Source of the DNA: Roseimaritima multifibrata | Lineage (GTDB): Bacteria; Planctomycetota; Planctomycetia; Pirellulales; Pirellulaceae | Length of the DNA: 64,000 bases | Assembly: GCF_007741495.1 (NCBI RefSeq) | Contig: NZ_CP036262.1 | Coordinates: 4,774,001-4,838,000, forward strand | Reading direction: 5' to 3' | In this document: positions 17,838 through 26,812 of the stretch, in pieces | Numbering within the stretch: position 1 is the stretch's first letter | Layout: the number at the start of each line of letters is the position of its first letter | Translations under genes and position numbers: made by a program | Notes under the pieces: generated by a model | What the model was told of the DNA's origin: nothing | Database searches by the model: none | Seen by the model: only the letters and a program-made list of their open reading frames with translations

Positions 17838-18506
17838 TTATGCAACAGCGATCACGGCATCCAAAGTCCAGTGTCGGTCACTGGTCATCTGGACGGTTTC
17901 CGGATCCAAACCAAGCTGGGCGACCATCGCCCGAGTCTCTTCCAGCGTCAAAGCTGCGTGCAACGAGTGTCGCAACAATTGCTGAGCCGATTCCGGTTCG
18001 CCGGCCGACACGTCTTGAACGATCGCTTCCACGGCCGATTCACTTACCGGACGGACCAGGTCACGAACGAAGACACGGCCTCCCGGTTTCGTCATACGCA
18101 CCGATTCGGACAACAGGACCATCGGATCAGGCAGATGATGCAGCAGCGTATTGGAGAGGACGGTATCAAACATATCGTCTTCAAAGACAGCCAGGTCATG
18201 AACGTTTTCATGAGCCAATTGAATTCGGTGCAACAACGTCGCAACATCGACATTCGTCTGAGCACAGTCGAGCATCGCCGTGGACGCATCCAGAGCCATC
18301 ACCCGAACGTCTTCCAATTGCTGACACAAGAAAATCGGAATCCTTGCCGTCCCGGTCCCGATATCCAGAACATCGGGGCCAACACTCCCCCCAGCAACCA
18401 AATCGGTCACGAAAGCCTCGTTAACAGCCTGATGGTCCATCTGGTCGTAAAGAGAGGTCTCTTCCAGATCTTCACTGAATTCGAGCTCAAGCGTGCGGGG
18501 CAACAT
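17838..18506 (-). CDS. Class I SAM-dependent methyltransferase
   Basis: This is a predicted methyltransferase of unknown substrate. In 222 residues, motif I VLDIGTGTARIPIF is near residue 46, the acidic end of beta-2 is ALDAST near 71, and motif IV-like DTVLSNTLLHHLPDP is near 113-128. KPGGRVFVRDL follows. It resembles small UbiE-type enzymes. AGGAAA lies 9 nt before the ATG. Its leader carries a hairpin with T-run at 18524-18561. Downstream, 77 bp away, is thyA on the same strand. Confidence 0.88.
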   Translation of the reverse strand: MLPRTLELEFSEDLEETSLYDQMDHQAVNEAFVTDLVAGGSVGPDVLDIGTGTARIPIFLCQQLEDVRVMALDASTAMLDCAQTNVDVATLLHRIQLAHENVHDLAVFEDDMFDTVLSNTLLHHLPDPMVLLSESVRMTKPGGRVFVRDLVRPVSESAVEAIVQDVSAGEPESAQQLLRHSLHAALTLEETRAMVAQLGLDPETVQMTSDRHWTLDAVIAVA

Positions 18507-18523
18507 GATGCAGATTTCCTATG

Positions 18524-18561
18524 AAAAGGGGGCTAACAAATTGGCCGCCGCCCCCTTTTTT
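18524..18561. terminator. Hairpin with T-runs on both strands, in the methyltransferase leader
   Basis: AAAAGGGGGC at 18524-18533 pairs with GCCCCCTTTT at 18550-18559. T-runs follow on both strands (six T on plus, four on minus). It lies about 18 nt upstream of the methyltransferase ATG, so on the minus strand it could act as an attenuator. Confidence 0.6.
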
Positions 18562-18636
18562 GTCAACTGGCATGACAAAAACGGCATCACAGCGGGGGAT
18601 CGGATCCCCGGTAGCAACGCGAGCGGGCAAACAAAT

Positions 18637-18739
18637 ACAAGCACGAAGCGCAAGGGAGTAAATAAACGACTCGCTGATGAGGGTCCAATTGAATCGATTG
18701 CGTAACGGTTTTGAATACTCGCTTGCGTTTCGTGTTTGT
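18637..18739. repeat. Imperfect inverted repeat of an interspersed element
   Basis: ACAAGCACGAAGCGCAAG at 18637-18654 (continuing to 18660) is mirrored by 18716-18739 (TACTCGCTTGCGTTTCG and on). A single arm of the same family is at 39949-39972. The pair can form a long stem with about a 55-nt loop. It lies between divergent genes. Confidence 0.75.
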
Positions 18740-18901
18740 AAACGGCAAGCCGTTTCGCCATCGTTGGAATCGCTACATCCCGAACAGTCCCTCTTTTTAA
18801 CGTGAGGGGAATTGTTACCTGACAATTTTTCTGCCGAATGCGTGGATAGAAGACCTAGGTTTGCCGAAGTACGTTCCCCAAATACGAATCCGAGGCTTGC
18901 C

Positions 18902-19903
18902 ATGATCCGCGCTCCCCATGTCCGTAAAATCCAGTCAGGCTTGATTGCGATTGGTGCCATCGCCCTTCTCATCCTGTTTGTGCTGCCAGCTTTGGCAGTG
19001 GAAGAGTTATTGCCGCCTGGCAATGCCATTCCGGACCCGGTCGCGATTCCTTCGGTCGAACCGATTTCGCCTTACGACGTCGTTCCCTACGAAGACGATC
19101 CAGCCGTCATCCTTCGGGAAAGCTCATTCCGTGAACAGGAATCGAGCGAGCAATCGATCCTTGACCAATCCGAACCGACCGGTCCTCTGGTCGATGGTCT
19201 GCCGATCGAAGGCACGATTTCGCCCGATTCCGAAGTCGTTCTGCACGGCTATCCATATGGGCAAGCCCCTGTCTACAACGACACACCCGACGTTCCTCCC
19301 GCGTCCCGTTACGGCAAGCCCAACACTTACAGCGAACCAAGCAACTACGGCGAAACCGAAAGCTACCGAGCAGGAAGGGAATCGATTGAATCGCCGCAGT
19401 ACATGGAGTCCTTCGAAGGTTCCAGCTACGTTTCTTCACCTCCGATCGGTTATGAGTCGAGCTATCATGCTGACGGTTCCCGTTATCGGTCGGCCGCTCC
19501 CCTGAGTGGTTACCGCGGCGCTTACTCGGAACCTCACGAGTACTACGGGCACAACGAACATTACGAACCGTACAGCTTCACGTCACTGTTTGGGCCACGC
19601 GCTACCGTTGCCTGCTGCGAACCGCCAAAAATCAAATACTGGAACCACCCGTTGCTGGCTCATGCCTACTGCGGTTGCGAGTGCAAAGAGACCTTTACGA
19701 CTCGACTTTCGGTACCCTGCCAATGCTGTCCCGTGACGGTCAAGGTCTGCGTCCCACGATGCTGTGTCGGGGCCCCTTCGTGCGAAACGCATCGCGATCT
19801 ACTGGGACGCAAAACGTACGTTTATTGCTGGCCCTGCGGCTACTCGGTGAAAATTGTCGACCGCCATACCGGCACGTTGATGGTCCACACCTTCAACCGG
19901 TAA
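18902..19903 (+). CDS. Secreted Tyr/Ser-rich protein with Cys-rich C-terminus
   Basis: I do not recognise the family. From the ATG at 18902 (GAGG 6 nt upstream) it has 333 residues. A membrane or signal segment (SGLIAIGAIALLILFVLPAL) is at about 12-31. An acidic Pro-rich part is followed by a low-complexity region with repeated Tyr in contexts such as YGKPNTYSEPSNYGETESY. The C-terminal 110 residues hold many cysteines in paired motifs (CGCEC, CQCC, CCVGAPSC), then YVYCWPCGYSVKIVDRHTG. This suggests a disulfide-rich extracellular domain. It is probably envelope-bound. Confidence 0.75.
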   Translation: MIRAPHVRKIQSGLIAIGAIALLILFVLPALAVEELLPPGNAIPDPVAIPSVEPISPYDVVPYEDDPAVILRESSFREQESSEQSILDQSEPTGPLVDGLPIEGTISPDSEVVLHGYPYGQAPVYNDTPDVPPASRYGKPNTYSEPSNYGETESYRAGRESIESPQYMESFEGSSYVSSPPIGYESSYHADGSRYRSAAPLSGYRGAYSEPHEYYGHNEHYEPYSFTSLFGPRATVACCEPPKIKYWNHPLLAHAYCGCECKETFTTRLSVPCQCCPVTVKVCVPRCCVGAPSCETHRDLLGRKTYVYCWPCGYSVKIVDRHTGTLMVHTFNR

Positions 19904-20009
19904 TCCCTTCAAAAAAGATCGGTCCGTTGCTGGCTGAGAAGGTTCTGGCTATGGTGTCGCGACACGCTATTTGTTTGTCGTGGCACCCCAGAATCCAATC
20001 GAGCCGTCC

Positions 20010-21047
20010 ATGTCTTCAAAACCGATTGCAACAAACGCAAACACGCCTCCATCGAGCTCCGCCTACGGTGGGCACCCAGCCTCCATTTCAAAGTTTATGG
20101 AGCATCACTACCGGCACTTCAACGCTCGCGAGATGCTGGCTGCGGCCAAGTCTTATCGTTCGTTTGTCAGCGAACCGACCAATGGCAAGATGTTGGTTTC
20201 GCTGGCTGGCGCGATGAGCACCGGCGAACTTGGGATTTCGCTTGCTGAGATGATCCGTCAGGGCAAAGTCCACGCGATCAGCTGTACAGCGGCCAACCTT
20301 GAAGAGGACCTGTTCAACTTGGTCGCTCACGACGAATACAAAATCGTCGAAGATTGGCGAGCCCTTTCGTTGGATGACGAAGTGGCCCTCCGGGACGAAG
20401 GTTTCAACCGCGTCACCGACACCTGCATCCCCGAAACCGTGATGCGTCATCTGGAACGCCGCCTGCTGAAACTGTGGCAGGAAGCGGCCGACAGCGGGCA
20501 GGCTTATACTCCGGCCGAGTACATGTTCCGGTTGCTGGACGACCCTGAATTGCCACAGCACTTCCAAATCCCCGTGGAAAACAGCTGGATGGTTGCCGCC
20601 AAGGAGATGGGAATCCCGGTATTCGTCCCTGGATACGAAGATTCAACCCTTGGCAATATCTTTGCCGCTCGCGTCTACGAGGGAAAAGTCGCCACCCACA
20701 ATTGCCTTCTGAGCGGCACCGCTCAGATGGAACGGCTGATCAAGTGGTACCAGGCGAATTCGACCGACAATCCGATCGGATTCTTTCAAATCGGTGGCGG
20801 AATCGCAGGAGATTTCGCAATTTGCGCTGTACCGCTGATGATCCAAGATTTGAAACTAGATATTCCTCTGTGGGGGTACTTTTGCCAGATCAGCGACGCA
20901 GTCACCAGTTACGGTGGATATAGCGGAGCGGTTCCCAACGAGAAAATCACGTGGTACAAACTCGATCGTGATGCACCCAAGTTTATGGTTCAAAGTGACG
21001 CAACGATCTGCGCCCCTTTGATGTTTGCATACGTTCTGGGCTGGTAG
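20010..21047 (+). CDS. Deoxyhypusine-synthase-like enzyme
   Basis: This belongs to the deoxyhypusine/homospermidine synthase family, which moves an aminobutyl group from spermidine using NAD. From the ATG at 20010 it has 345 residues. Seen are LAGAMSTGELG near 66, AISCTAANLEEDLFN near 89, FFQIGGGIAGDFAICAVP near 258, then ITWYKLDRDAP with K317 at the place of the eukaryotic enzyme-intermediate Lys (SWGKI). No eIF5A-type target is in the window. In bacteria the product is more likely a polyamine such as homospermidine. A thioesterase gene follows after 32 bp. Family firm, substrate open. Confidence 0.88.
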   Translation: MSSKPIATNANTPPSSSAYGGHPASISKFMEHHYRHFNAREMLAAAKSYRSFVSEPTNGKMLVSLAGAMSTGELGISLAEMIRQGKVHAISCTAANLEEDLFNLVAHDEYKIVEDWRALSLDDEVALRDEGFNRVTDTCIPETVMRHLERRLLKLWQEAADSGQAYTPAEYMFRLLDDPELPQHFQIPVENSWMVAAKEMGIPVFVPGYEDSTLGNIFAARVYEGKVATHNCLLSGTAQMERLIKWYQANSTDNPIGFFQIGGGIAGDFAICAVPLMIQDLKLDIPLWGYFCQISDAVTSYGGYSGAVPNEKITWYKLDRDAPKFMVQSDATICAPLMFAYVLGW

Positions 21048-21079
21048 TTCCAGCAGAGGCTTCCAACGCACAACTCAAA

Positions 21080-21529
21080 ATGGATGTACCACACGTGTCA
21101 GCCGTCTTCGATTTCGAATATGTGGTTCAAGCCGACGAAATCGACGCACAGGATCACGTCCACAACCTGCGTTACCTCCAGTGGTCTCTGTGGGCGGCTC
21201 ATCGCCACACCGCAGCGGGAGGCTGGGATTCTCGAGCCCAATTGGATGAAAACGGGATCGGCTGGGTGGTTCGGTCTCACGAAATCACCTACCGAGCGGC
21301 CGCTTTTGCGGAGGATCAATTGATCGTCCGCACATGGGTATCGGAAGTCAGTCACGTTTCATGTGAGCGCAAATTTTTGATTTGCCGGCCCGCAGACCGC
21401 ACCATTTTGTGCCGCGGCGCAACTCGCTGGGCATTCGTAAACCTACGGATCCGCAAAGCGGTTGCCATCCCACAGTCGCTTCTAGACGCCGCACAGCCAC
21501 TCACCAAATCACCAGGTCCGCCCTGGTAG
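21080..21529 (+). CDS. Acyl-CoA thioesterase (4HBT hotdog fold)
   Basis: This 149-residue hotdog-fold protein is related to YbgC/4-hydroxybenzoyl-CoA thioesterases. The N-terminus VVQADEIDAQDHVHNLRYLQ carries the family active-site pattern with an Asp (D27 in AQDHVHN) and the following aromatic residues. VRSHEITYRAAAFAEDQLIV is the central strand region. It follows the deoxyhypusine-synthase-like gene closely and is probably co-transcribed. The acyl substrate is unknown. Confidence 0.85.
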   Translation: MDVPHVSAVFDFEYVVQADEIDAQDHVHNLRYLQWSLWAAHRHTAAGGWDSRAQLDENGIGWVVRSHEITYRAAAFAEDQLIVRTWVSEVSHVSCERKFLICRPADRTILCRGATRWAFVNLRIRKAVAIPQSLLDAAQPLTKSPGPPW

Positions 21530-21617
21530 AAGCGGGCACCGCAGCGGGCTGAGCACAGGAAGTCAGTTGGGTTTTGCGAGGCCTAACTGACGGGTTAGTG
21601 ATTGTCGCCTTTCGCTC

Positions 21618-21795
21618 GGGACGTGAATTTTATAATTGACGAAAGTCTGGCTCCCCTCGCCCCTAAGCAAGCTCTTTGTTGCGGAAGGAATCTTAGCTAG
21701 CTCATTCCCTGGTCTCGGCCTTTTCGTTGGATTTGTCGGAGCTTGCTTGGGGGAGAGGGGAGCCAGATTTTCTTTACTTATTCTTTTCACGTCCC
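21618..21795. mobile_element. Non-coding element with inverted ends (MITE-like)
   Basis: The left end begins GGGACGTGAATTTTATAA and continues to GTCTGGCTCCCCTC. The right end, read inward on the other strand, begins GGGACGTGAAAAG and continues to ATCTGGCTCCCCTC. The inner arms 21644-21674 and 21739-21769 are nearly perfect complements. It has no open frame of its own. A related element is at 26813-27198. Confidence 0.65.
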
Positions 21796-21839
21796 CCGCG
21801 AAAGACCGTTATCTTCAACCTTCTTTCGCGGGCGACGTG
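21788..21839. repeat. Strong 18-bp hairpin
   Basis: 21788-21805 pairs with 21822-21839 at 17 of 18 positions (arm CACGTCCCCCGCGAAAGA), with a 16-nt loop. Its left arm overlaps the right end of the inverted-end element. Confidence 0.75.
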
Positions 21840-22256
21840 CAGTCTATTGGAGACGGTTTCCAAGCGGGGTTGCTGCGGTGCGGCAATGCATCAGAAAATC
21901 CCACCCGGCTGCGCAACTTTTGAAGTTACGTTTTTTGCAATTCAGTCATTCGATACGTTAGCAAGCCCTCGGTATCGAATGTTGCAGGCATCGACATGGC
22001 GTCTTTTGTGTCGACCCTTTCTTTTACGCTTGCGCATCGACCGGGGCTTGGCAGCCCCGGCATGGGAAAATGTGCTAGTGAAAAGGCCCGAAGGGCCGAC
22101 ACAAAGCCAGAGGGGAATGCATCCCGACAACGCAACTTCAAAACGCGTAAGCGAGGAACTGGACGCGATACCTCGCTTACCGGTTTGTTGATTCAATCGA
22201 AAGCGAAAGGCGACAAAAAGAGCACCGACGTTCTCATGGCGACTTCTTCGCCCCCA

Positions 22257-22796
22257 CTACTCGCTGGGCAGGATATCCGCCATCAACGCTTGCCACTCGT
22301 TCCACTGAATCTGCTCCAGTGGCCGCGCGTTCGATTTGCCGCGAACAGCGCTTTGGCAGGCGTCGACGAAGGCGTATGGATCTAGCGCTCCATCGGCTTG
22401 CAGTTCCTCAGGCACGCCGCCACCCGCCTGTGCGATCTGCGCGTAAACCGCATGGGGACCGACTTGCCGGAACCAATATTTTGAGTTCCCAAAATCACCC
22501 TCTCGGCGATGCATAATCCCATGCAAGAAACTTCCTTCCGGAGTCTTGATCGACTGGCTGATGTCGTGCGACCGATCCAGCTCTCCGGCCAACAACCAAA
22601 GCCCTGAGCAGACCAAATCGATTTGCAAAGAATTCCACTCCGCGGACCTTTCCAGATCCCCGTTTACAGCGATGTACTTTGCGATACTTTCAACCGCATC
22701 CCCAGCATCCAGCGGCGACAGTGGAGTGGCGGAGATCACCTCAACCATCGCGGGAGGCAATTGTTTTTTCAGGACGGGAAAAGTGATTTCAGGCAT
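22257..22796 (-). CDS. Hypothetical protein encoded just after smc
   Basis: I do not recognise the family. From the ATG at 22796 it has 179 residues, no signal peptide and no membrane segment. It is a mixed, acidic soluble protein with a notable GSFLHGIMHRREGDFGNSKY segment at about 88-107 and RQVGPHAVYAQIAQ after it. It starts 14 nt after the smc stop codon on the same strand, so it is probably translated from the smc transcript. An earlier TTG start at 22814 would overlap smc. Function unknown. Confidence 0.7.
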   Translation of the reverse strand: MPEITFPVLKKQLPPAMVEVISATPLSPLDAGDAVESIAKYIAVNGDLERSAEWNSLQIDLVCSGLWLLAGELDRSHDISQSIKTPEGSFLHGIMHRREGDFGNSKYWFRQVGPHAVYAQIAQAGGGVPEELQADGALDPYAFVDACQSAVRGKSNARPLEQIQWNEWQALMADILPSE

Positions 22797-22810
22797 TGTT
22801 TTACTCAGAA

Positions 22811-25800
22811 TCAAGCAGCGTCGGTACTATTAATTTCGCCATCTTCGTTGACATCTTCGAAACGAACCGAGACTCGTTTACTGACCCCCGATTCCTGCAT
22901 CGTCACACCGTACAAGGTGGTGGCGGCGGTCATCGTCTTTTTACTGTGAGTGACGACCACAAACTTGGTTTGATCTAAGAATTCGGTCAACACGGTAACA
23001 AATCGACCGATATTCGCTTCATCAAATGGTGCGTCGACTTCGTCCAAAACGCAAAACGGGCTAGGGCGGTACTGGAAAATCGACATCAGCAAAGCGACCG
23101 CGGTCAACGCTTTTTCACCACCGGAAAGCAATGAATTAGAGAAGGCCGGCTTGCCTGGAGGAGTCGCGACAATCTCGACTCCGGCTTCCAATGGATCGTC
23201 GGACTCTTCCAAAATCAAATCGGCCGAACCGCCCCCGAAGGACTTGCGATACAACCGCTGGAAATTGATCCGAATCGCCTCCAGCGTGTCCATGAACAAG
23301 CGTCGGCTATCGGTATTGATTCGCTGAATGATTCGCTGCAACGAATCTTTGGCGGCGGTCAGGTCTTGGTACTGGCCGTGCAATTCATCGTAACGTGTCT
23401 GCAAAGTTTCCAGTTCGTCAAGCGCTTCCATGTTGACCGAACCGGTCCGCTGCAGTTGCTCACGCAGTCGTCCAATTTCTTTGTCGACCGAATCCCGATC
23501 TTCAACCGGCTGATGATCTTCCGGAGGCTCACTGCCACGAAGATCGATTTCGTAATCTTCCAGCAGGCGATCGGCGAGGGTTTCTCGTTTCATTCGCGTC
23601 GTGTCGCGACGACTGGAAAGGGCATGCAGTTCGCGAGAGGCCTTGTCGGCCGCTTTCCCCGCCGCATCGAGTGCGGACTGCAGTTCACGCTGTTTCGTTC
23701 GCAACTGGTTTGCTTGACTGGCCAAAACTTGCATCTGAGCCGCCGATTCTTCGGCTTGCAGATGCAGCGAGGCGAGGGTTGCGTCGGCCTGCAACTGCCG
23801 AAGTTTCAGCTGTTCACTCCGGTCCGTGTCCGATTTCAATTGGACGCGAACTTCTTGGACGGCGGCTTGGCGTTCGGATTGATCGCGGCGTTGCTGTTCG
23901 AGGGTTGCCGTCGCCGCTTCCACCTTTTGTTCGGCTCGAGCTACATCGACCGAGATCGCCATCACTCGGTCGGTCGCTTTTCGCAACGTCGATTCACGCT
24001 GCTGTAGTTCCAAGTCACTGGCGGTCGCTTCCGCTTCGATTTCAGCGATCTGCTGCCGGCATGACCGCAACTGCGACTCAAAGGTTTCTTGGCTTTCGAC
24101 CGCTTCCAAATGCGCAATTTCAGCGGTTTCGATCTCTTTGTTCAGATCTTGAAGGGCGGTGGTGCAGGATTCCAACCGTTCTTCAGAGTGTCGCAAACTG
24201 GCTTGCGCAGCAGCCCGTTTGGTGATCGCATCGCGGTGTCCATCCTCGATCCGGCCCATATCGGCCGCCTCTTGGTCGACTCGCAGCTTCAACCGCCCGG
24301 CCTCTTCTTCCGCTTCGCTTAACTGATAGCGATAGTGCTGAATCTCTTTGGTGGTTGCCGCCAATTGACTGTGACGGCTGACCAATCCGGCAGCGGCGGT
24401 CGCCGGCCCCACGATCAGGGAGCCATCACGGTCCAACAATTCACATTGGCTGGTCACAAAACGCAAACCGGCCCCGCTTAGCTTCCGCAGTCCGAGCGCG
24501 GTCTGCAGAGAATCGACGATCCAGGTCGTGCCAAGCAAGTGCCTCACCAGCGGTTCGAACTCCGGTTCGGTTTGGACCATCCGGTCGGCACGACCGATCA
24601 CGCCCCCCAGTCCATCCAAACGAATTTTATCGCCGGGGCGTCGAGTCGGCAGTTCATCAATTCGCAGCAAACCAACTCGGCCGGTGATTTCAATCCTGCC
24701 CGAAAGGATCGCCTCTTGGACGCGACTGTGCCGGACGATTGCATACTGGGCCAAAGGTCCCAACGTCGCATCGATCAACGGAGCGACATCGGGATCGGTC
24801 TGCACGTGGTCCGCGACGATTCCTAAGACGTCGACCAGAACATCGACATTGGCGCTGCGGACCTGCTCCATCAATGAACGGACACCGCTGTCCACGCCCT
24901 CTTGTCTTTTCTGCAGATCTCGCAAGACCGACTGCCTTTCGGTCAATCCTTGCAGTCGCATTTGGAGGGCAGCGATCTCTTCACGACGCCGCTCCAAAAG
25001 CCGCTTTTTCTCATTCAGTTCAGCCAACGCCAAGTCGATCTTCTTTTCGGAATCCTTGATCGACTGGTTCAGTTGTTCCAGTTCCGTCCGACAACGCTGG
25101 TGCTCCGTATCGGCTTCCTCCAGCATCGCCTGAGCGGATTGTTTTCGAATCGCCAACGCTTCGCTAGATCGGGCCGATTGCTCAAGCTGTTGCTGCAACC
25201 GCTGAACATTTCCTTCCAGATCGGCGACTTTCCGCAGGTTGGCCAGATGCCGGATCTGCGTTTCGGCTCGTTCACTGCGAGTTTTTTCGGCCGCTTCCCC
25301 GGCTTCGCGTCGCACCTCTTCGGCCGCATCGGCAGAAGCTTGAGCTTTGGCGAAATCGCTTTCATAGATTGCCAATCGGTCGCGCAACCCACGAAATTCG
25401 GCTGCCGCAGAACCGGCTTGCGACTGCAGCAGTCGAACCCGTCGGCGTCCTTTGGCGATGGCTCGTTCCAGTTCTTGCTGGGAATGAGCATCGGCATCGC
25501 GGCGGCCCGCTAAAACGGCAATCTCTCGAGCCATATTGGCGCGATCGGTCTCGGCCTGCCTCGCCTGTTCGGCAAGTTCTTGAAACCCGATCTCGAACGC
25601 CTGGCGTTGCTCCGCCAATTCGTCCCGTCGTTTCTCTTCCGATTCGGCTTGTTCGGTGATCTCTTTCAGATCGTGTTCGGCCGACTGCAGCTCCTCCGAC
25701 ATCACCGACCAATCGGTCCAAGCCAAGGAAGTACGCAGTTCGCGTAAACGTTCCGAGGACTGCCGATAGCGTTCGGCCTTGGAGGCCTGTGATTTCAGGC

Positions 25801-26407
25801 TTTGCAGGCGAGAGGCGACTTCATCGACGATATCACCCAGCCGGACCAAGTTCTGATCGACTCGGGCCAATCGACGTTCGGCTTCGACCTTTTTGGCTTT
25901 AAATCGACTGATCCCCGCAGCCTCTTCGAAGATCGCACGGCGATCTTTCGCGTTGGCCTGCAACATCCGGTCGACTTTGCCTTGTTCGATCAGACTGTAG
26001 GCATCGATCCCGATCCCTGTCCCAGCGATCAACGATTTAATGTCTTTTAATCGGCAAGCCTGCCCGTTGATCAGGTATTCCCCTTCGCCGCTGCGAAAGA
26101 CTCGGCGGGTCACATGGACCTCTGGAGCGTCCACGGGCAGGATCCCCGAGGAATTGTCAAAGACAATGGTCGCTTCGGCAGAATTGGAAGGACCGCGAGT
26201 CTGCGAGCCCTTGAAAATCACGTCCGACATATCTTTGCCGCGAAGGCTCTTGGCGCTCTGCGAGCCAAGCACCCATTTCATCGCGTCAACGATATTACTC
26301 TTGCCAGATCCATTCGGTCCGACAACGACCGTAATCCCGTCGGGAAAGTCAAAGCGCGTCTTATCCGCAAAACTTTTGAAGCCGGCTAGTTCGAGAGCTT
26401 TCAGCAT
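22811..26407 (-). CDS. smc: Chromosome segregation protein SMC
   Basis: This ATPase compacts and separates chromosomes with ScpA and ScpB. It has 1198 residues, the usual length. Walker A GPNGSGKSNIVDAM is at 32-45. Long coiled coils rich in Gln, Glu and Arg flank a hinge at about 520-660 (VDVLGIVADHVQTDPDVAPL and on). The C-terminal head has the signature LLSGGEKALTAVALL and Walker B FCVLDEVDAPFDEAN. No scp genes are adjacent. A small uncharacterised gene follows after 14 nt. Confidence 0.97.
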   Translation of the reverse strand: MLKALELAGFKSFADKTRFDFPDGITVVVGPNGSGKSNIVDAMKWVLGSQSAKSLRGKDMSDVIFKGSQTRGPSNSAEATIVFDNSSGILPVDAPEVHVTRRVFRSGEGEYLINGQACRLKDIKSLIAGTGIGIDAYSLIEQGKVDRMLQANAKDRRAIFEEAAGISRFKAKKVEAERRLARVDQNLVRLGDIVDEVASRLQSLKSQASKAERYRQSSERLRELRTSLAWTDWSVMSEELQSAEHDLKEITEQAESEEKRRDELAEQRQAFEIGFQELAEQARQAETDRANMAREIAVLAGRRDADAHSQQELERAIAKGRRRVRLLQSQAGSAAAEFRGLRDRLAIYESDFAKAQASADAAEEVRREAGEAAEKTRSERAETQIRHLANLRKVADLEGNVQRLQQQLEQSARSSEALAIRKQSAQAMLEEADTEHQRCRTELEQLNQSIKDSEKKIDLALAELNEKKRLLERRREEIAALQMRLQGLTERQSVLRDLQKRQEGVDSGVRSLMEQVRSANVDVLVDVLGIVADHVQTDPDVAPLIDATLGPLAQYAIVRHSRVQEAILSGRIEITGRVGLLRIDELPTRRPGDKIRLDGLGGVIGRADRMVQTEPEFEPLVRHLLGTTWIVDSLQTALGLRKLSGAGLRFVTSQCELLDRDGSLIVGPATAAAGLVSRHSQLAATTKEIQHYRYQLSEAEEEAGRLKLRVDQEAADMGRIEDGHRDAITKRAAAQASLRHSEERLESCTTALQDLNKEIETAEIAHLEAVESQETFESQLRSCRQQIAEIEAEATASDLELQQRESTLRKATDRVMAISVDVARAEQKVEAATATLEQQRRDQSERQAAVQEVRVQLKSDTDRSEQLKLRQLQADATLASLHLQAEESAAQMQVLASQANQLRTKQRELQSALDAAGKAADKASRELHALSSRRDTTRMKRETLADRLLEDYEIDLRGSEPPEDHQPVEDRDSVDKEIGRLREQLQRTGSVNMEALDELETLQTRYDELHGQYQDLTAAKDSLQRIIQRINTDSRRLFMDTLEAIRINFQRLYRKSFGGGSADLILEESDDPLEAGVEIVATPPGKPAFSNSLLSGGEKALTAVALLMSIFQYRPSPFCVLDEVDAPFDEANIGRFVTVLTEFLDQTKFVVVTHSKKTMTAATTLYGVTMQESGVSKRVSVRFEDVNEDGEINSTDAA

Positions 26408-26520
26408 GCCAGCAGGGGAAGGACGCGGAAAGGAACATTCATCGTGAAAAAAGACCGAAAGCGGCTTGCTGAGGACGACGCAGCAGGGGTCTTCCTAGCG
26501 TAAACCAAAGGGTAGACGAG

Positions 26521-26572
26521 GCATAGAGTAAAAAGGGTGGGAGGTGGGAGGTGGGAGGCGGGAGTGGGGAGT
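26521..26572 (+). repeat. G-tract repeat with quadruplex potential
   Basis: Repeats of GGGAGGTGGGAGGTGGGAGG and nearby GGG tracts (at least six runs of three or more G within 45 nt) can form a G-quadruplex on the plus strand. It lies upstream of smc in reverse orientation, so the minus-strand leader would be C-rich. Confidence 0.6.
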
Positions 26573-26675
26573 GGGCTGCTGAAAATCGTTCTGTGGTGGA
26601 TGGGTGGGGAAGTTGGGGTGGGGTTGCCCGCTGTGAAGGTGGCTCGCGGGTGAGAAGAATTGGAAAAGCTAAAAT

Positions 26676-26772
26676 GAATAGTACAAAATGCAAAATGACT
26701 GCCTCTGTTGGAGATTTTTGCACTTTGCACTTTGTACTTTGCATTCCTCATTCCTCATTCCTCATTCCTCAT
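26676..26772. repeat. 7-bp tandem repeats and imperfect hairpin
   Basis: From about 26716 the sequence keeps a 7-bp period (units like TTGCACT, TTGTACT, then CATTCCT four times at 26742-26769). The part at 26680-26697 (AGTACAAAATGCAAAATG) is an imperfect reverse complement of 26721-26738, with 16 of 18 matching. Confidence 0.75.
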
Positions 26773-26812
26773 TTTGCAGACTCTTACTTGGCTTGTGGAA
26801 TCCCTTGCTAGC

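Larger units (their letters stand above)
21530..22256. other. Repeat-rich intergenic region
   Basis: No gene is supported. It holds the inverted-end element at 21618-21795 and the hairpin at 21788-21839, listed separately. Other pieces resemble planctomycete intergenic repeats: AAGGCCCGAAGGGCC near 22082 is a self-complementary block. AACTTTTGAAGTTACG near 21916 is loosely mirrored by AACTTCAAAACGCG near 22135. Confidence 0.55.

Noticed and set aside
18487-19029. A minus-strand frame overlapping the methyltransferase and the secreted protein gene
   Set aside because: It overlaps two better genes and includes the inverted repeat.
23366-25513. Long plus-strand frames opposite smc
   Set aside because: They are mirror frames of a well-supported gene and show no motifs.
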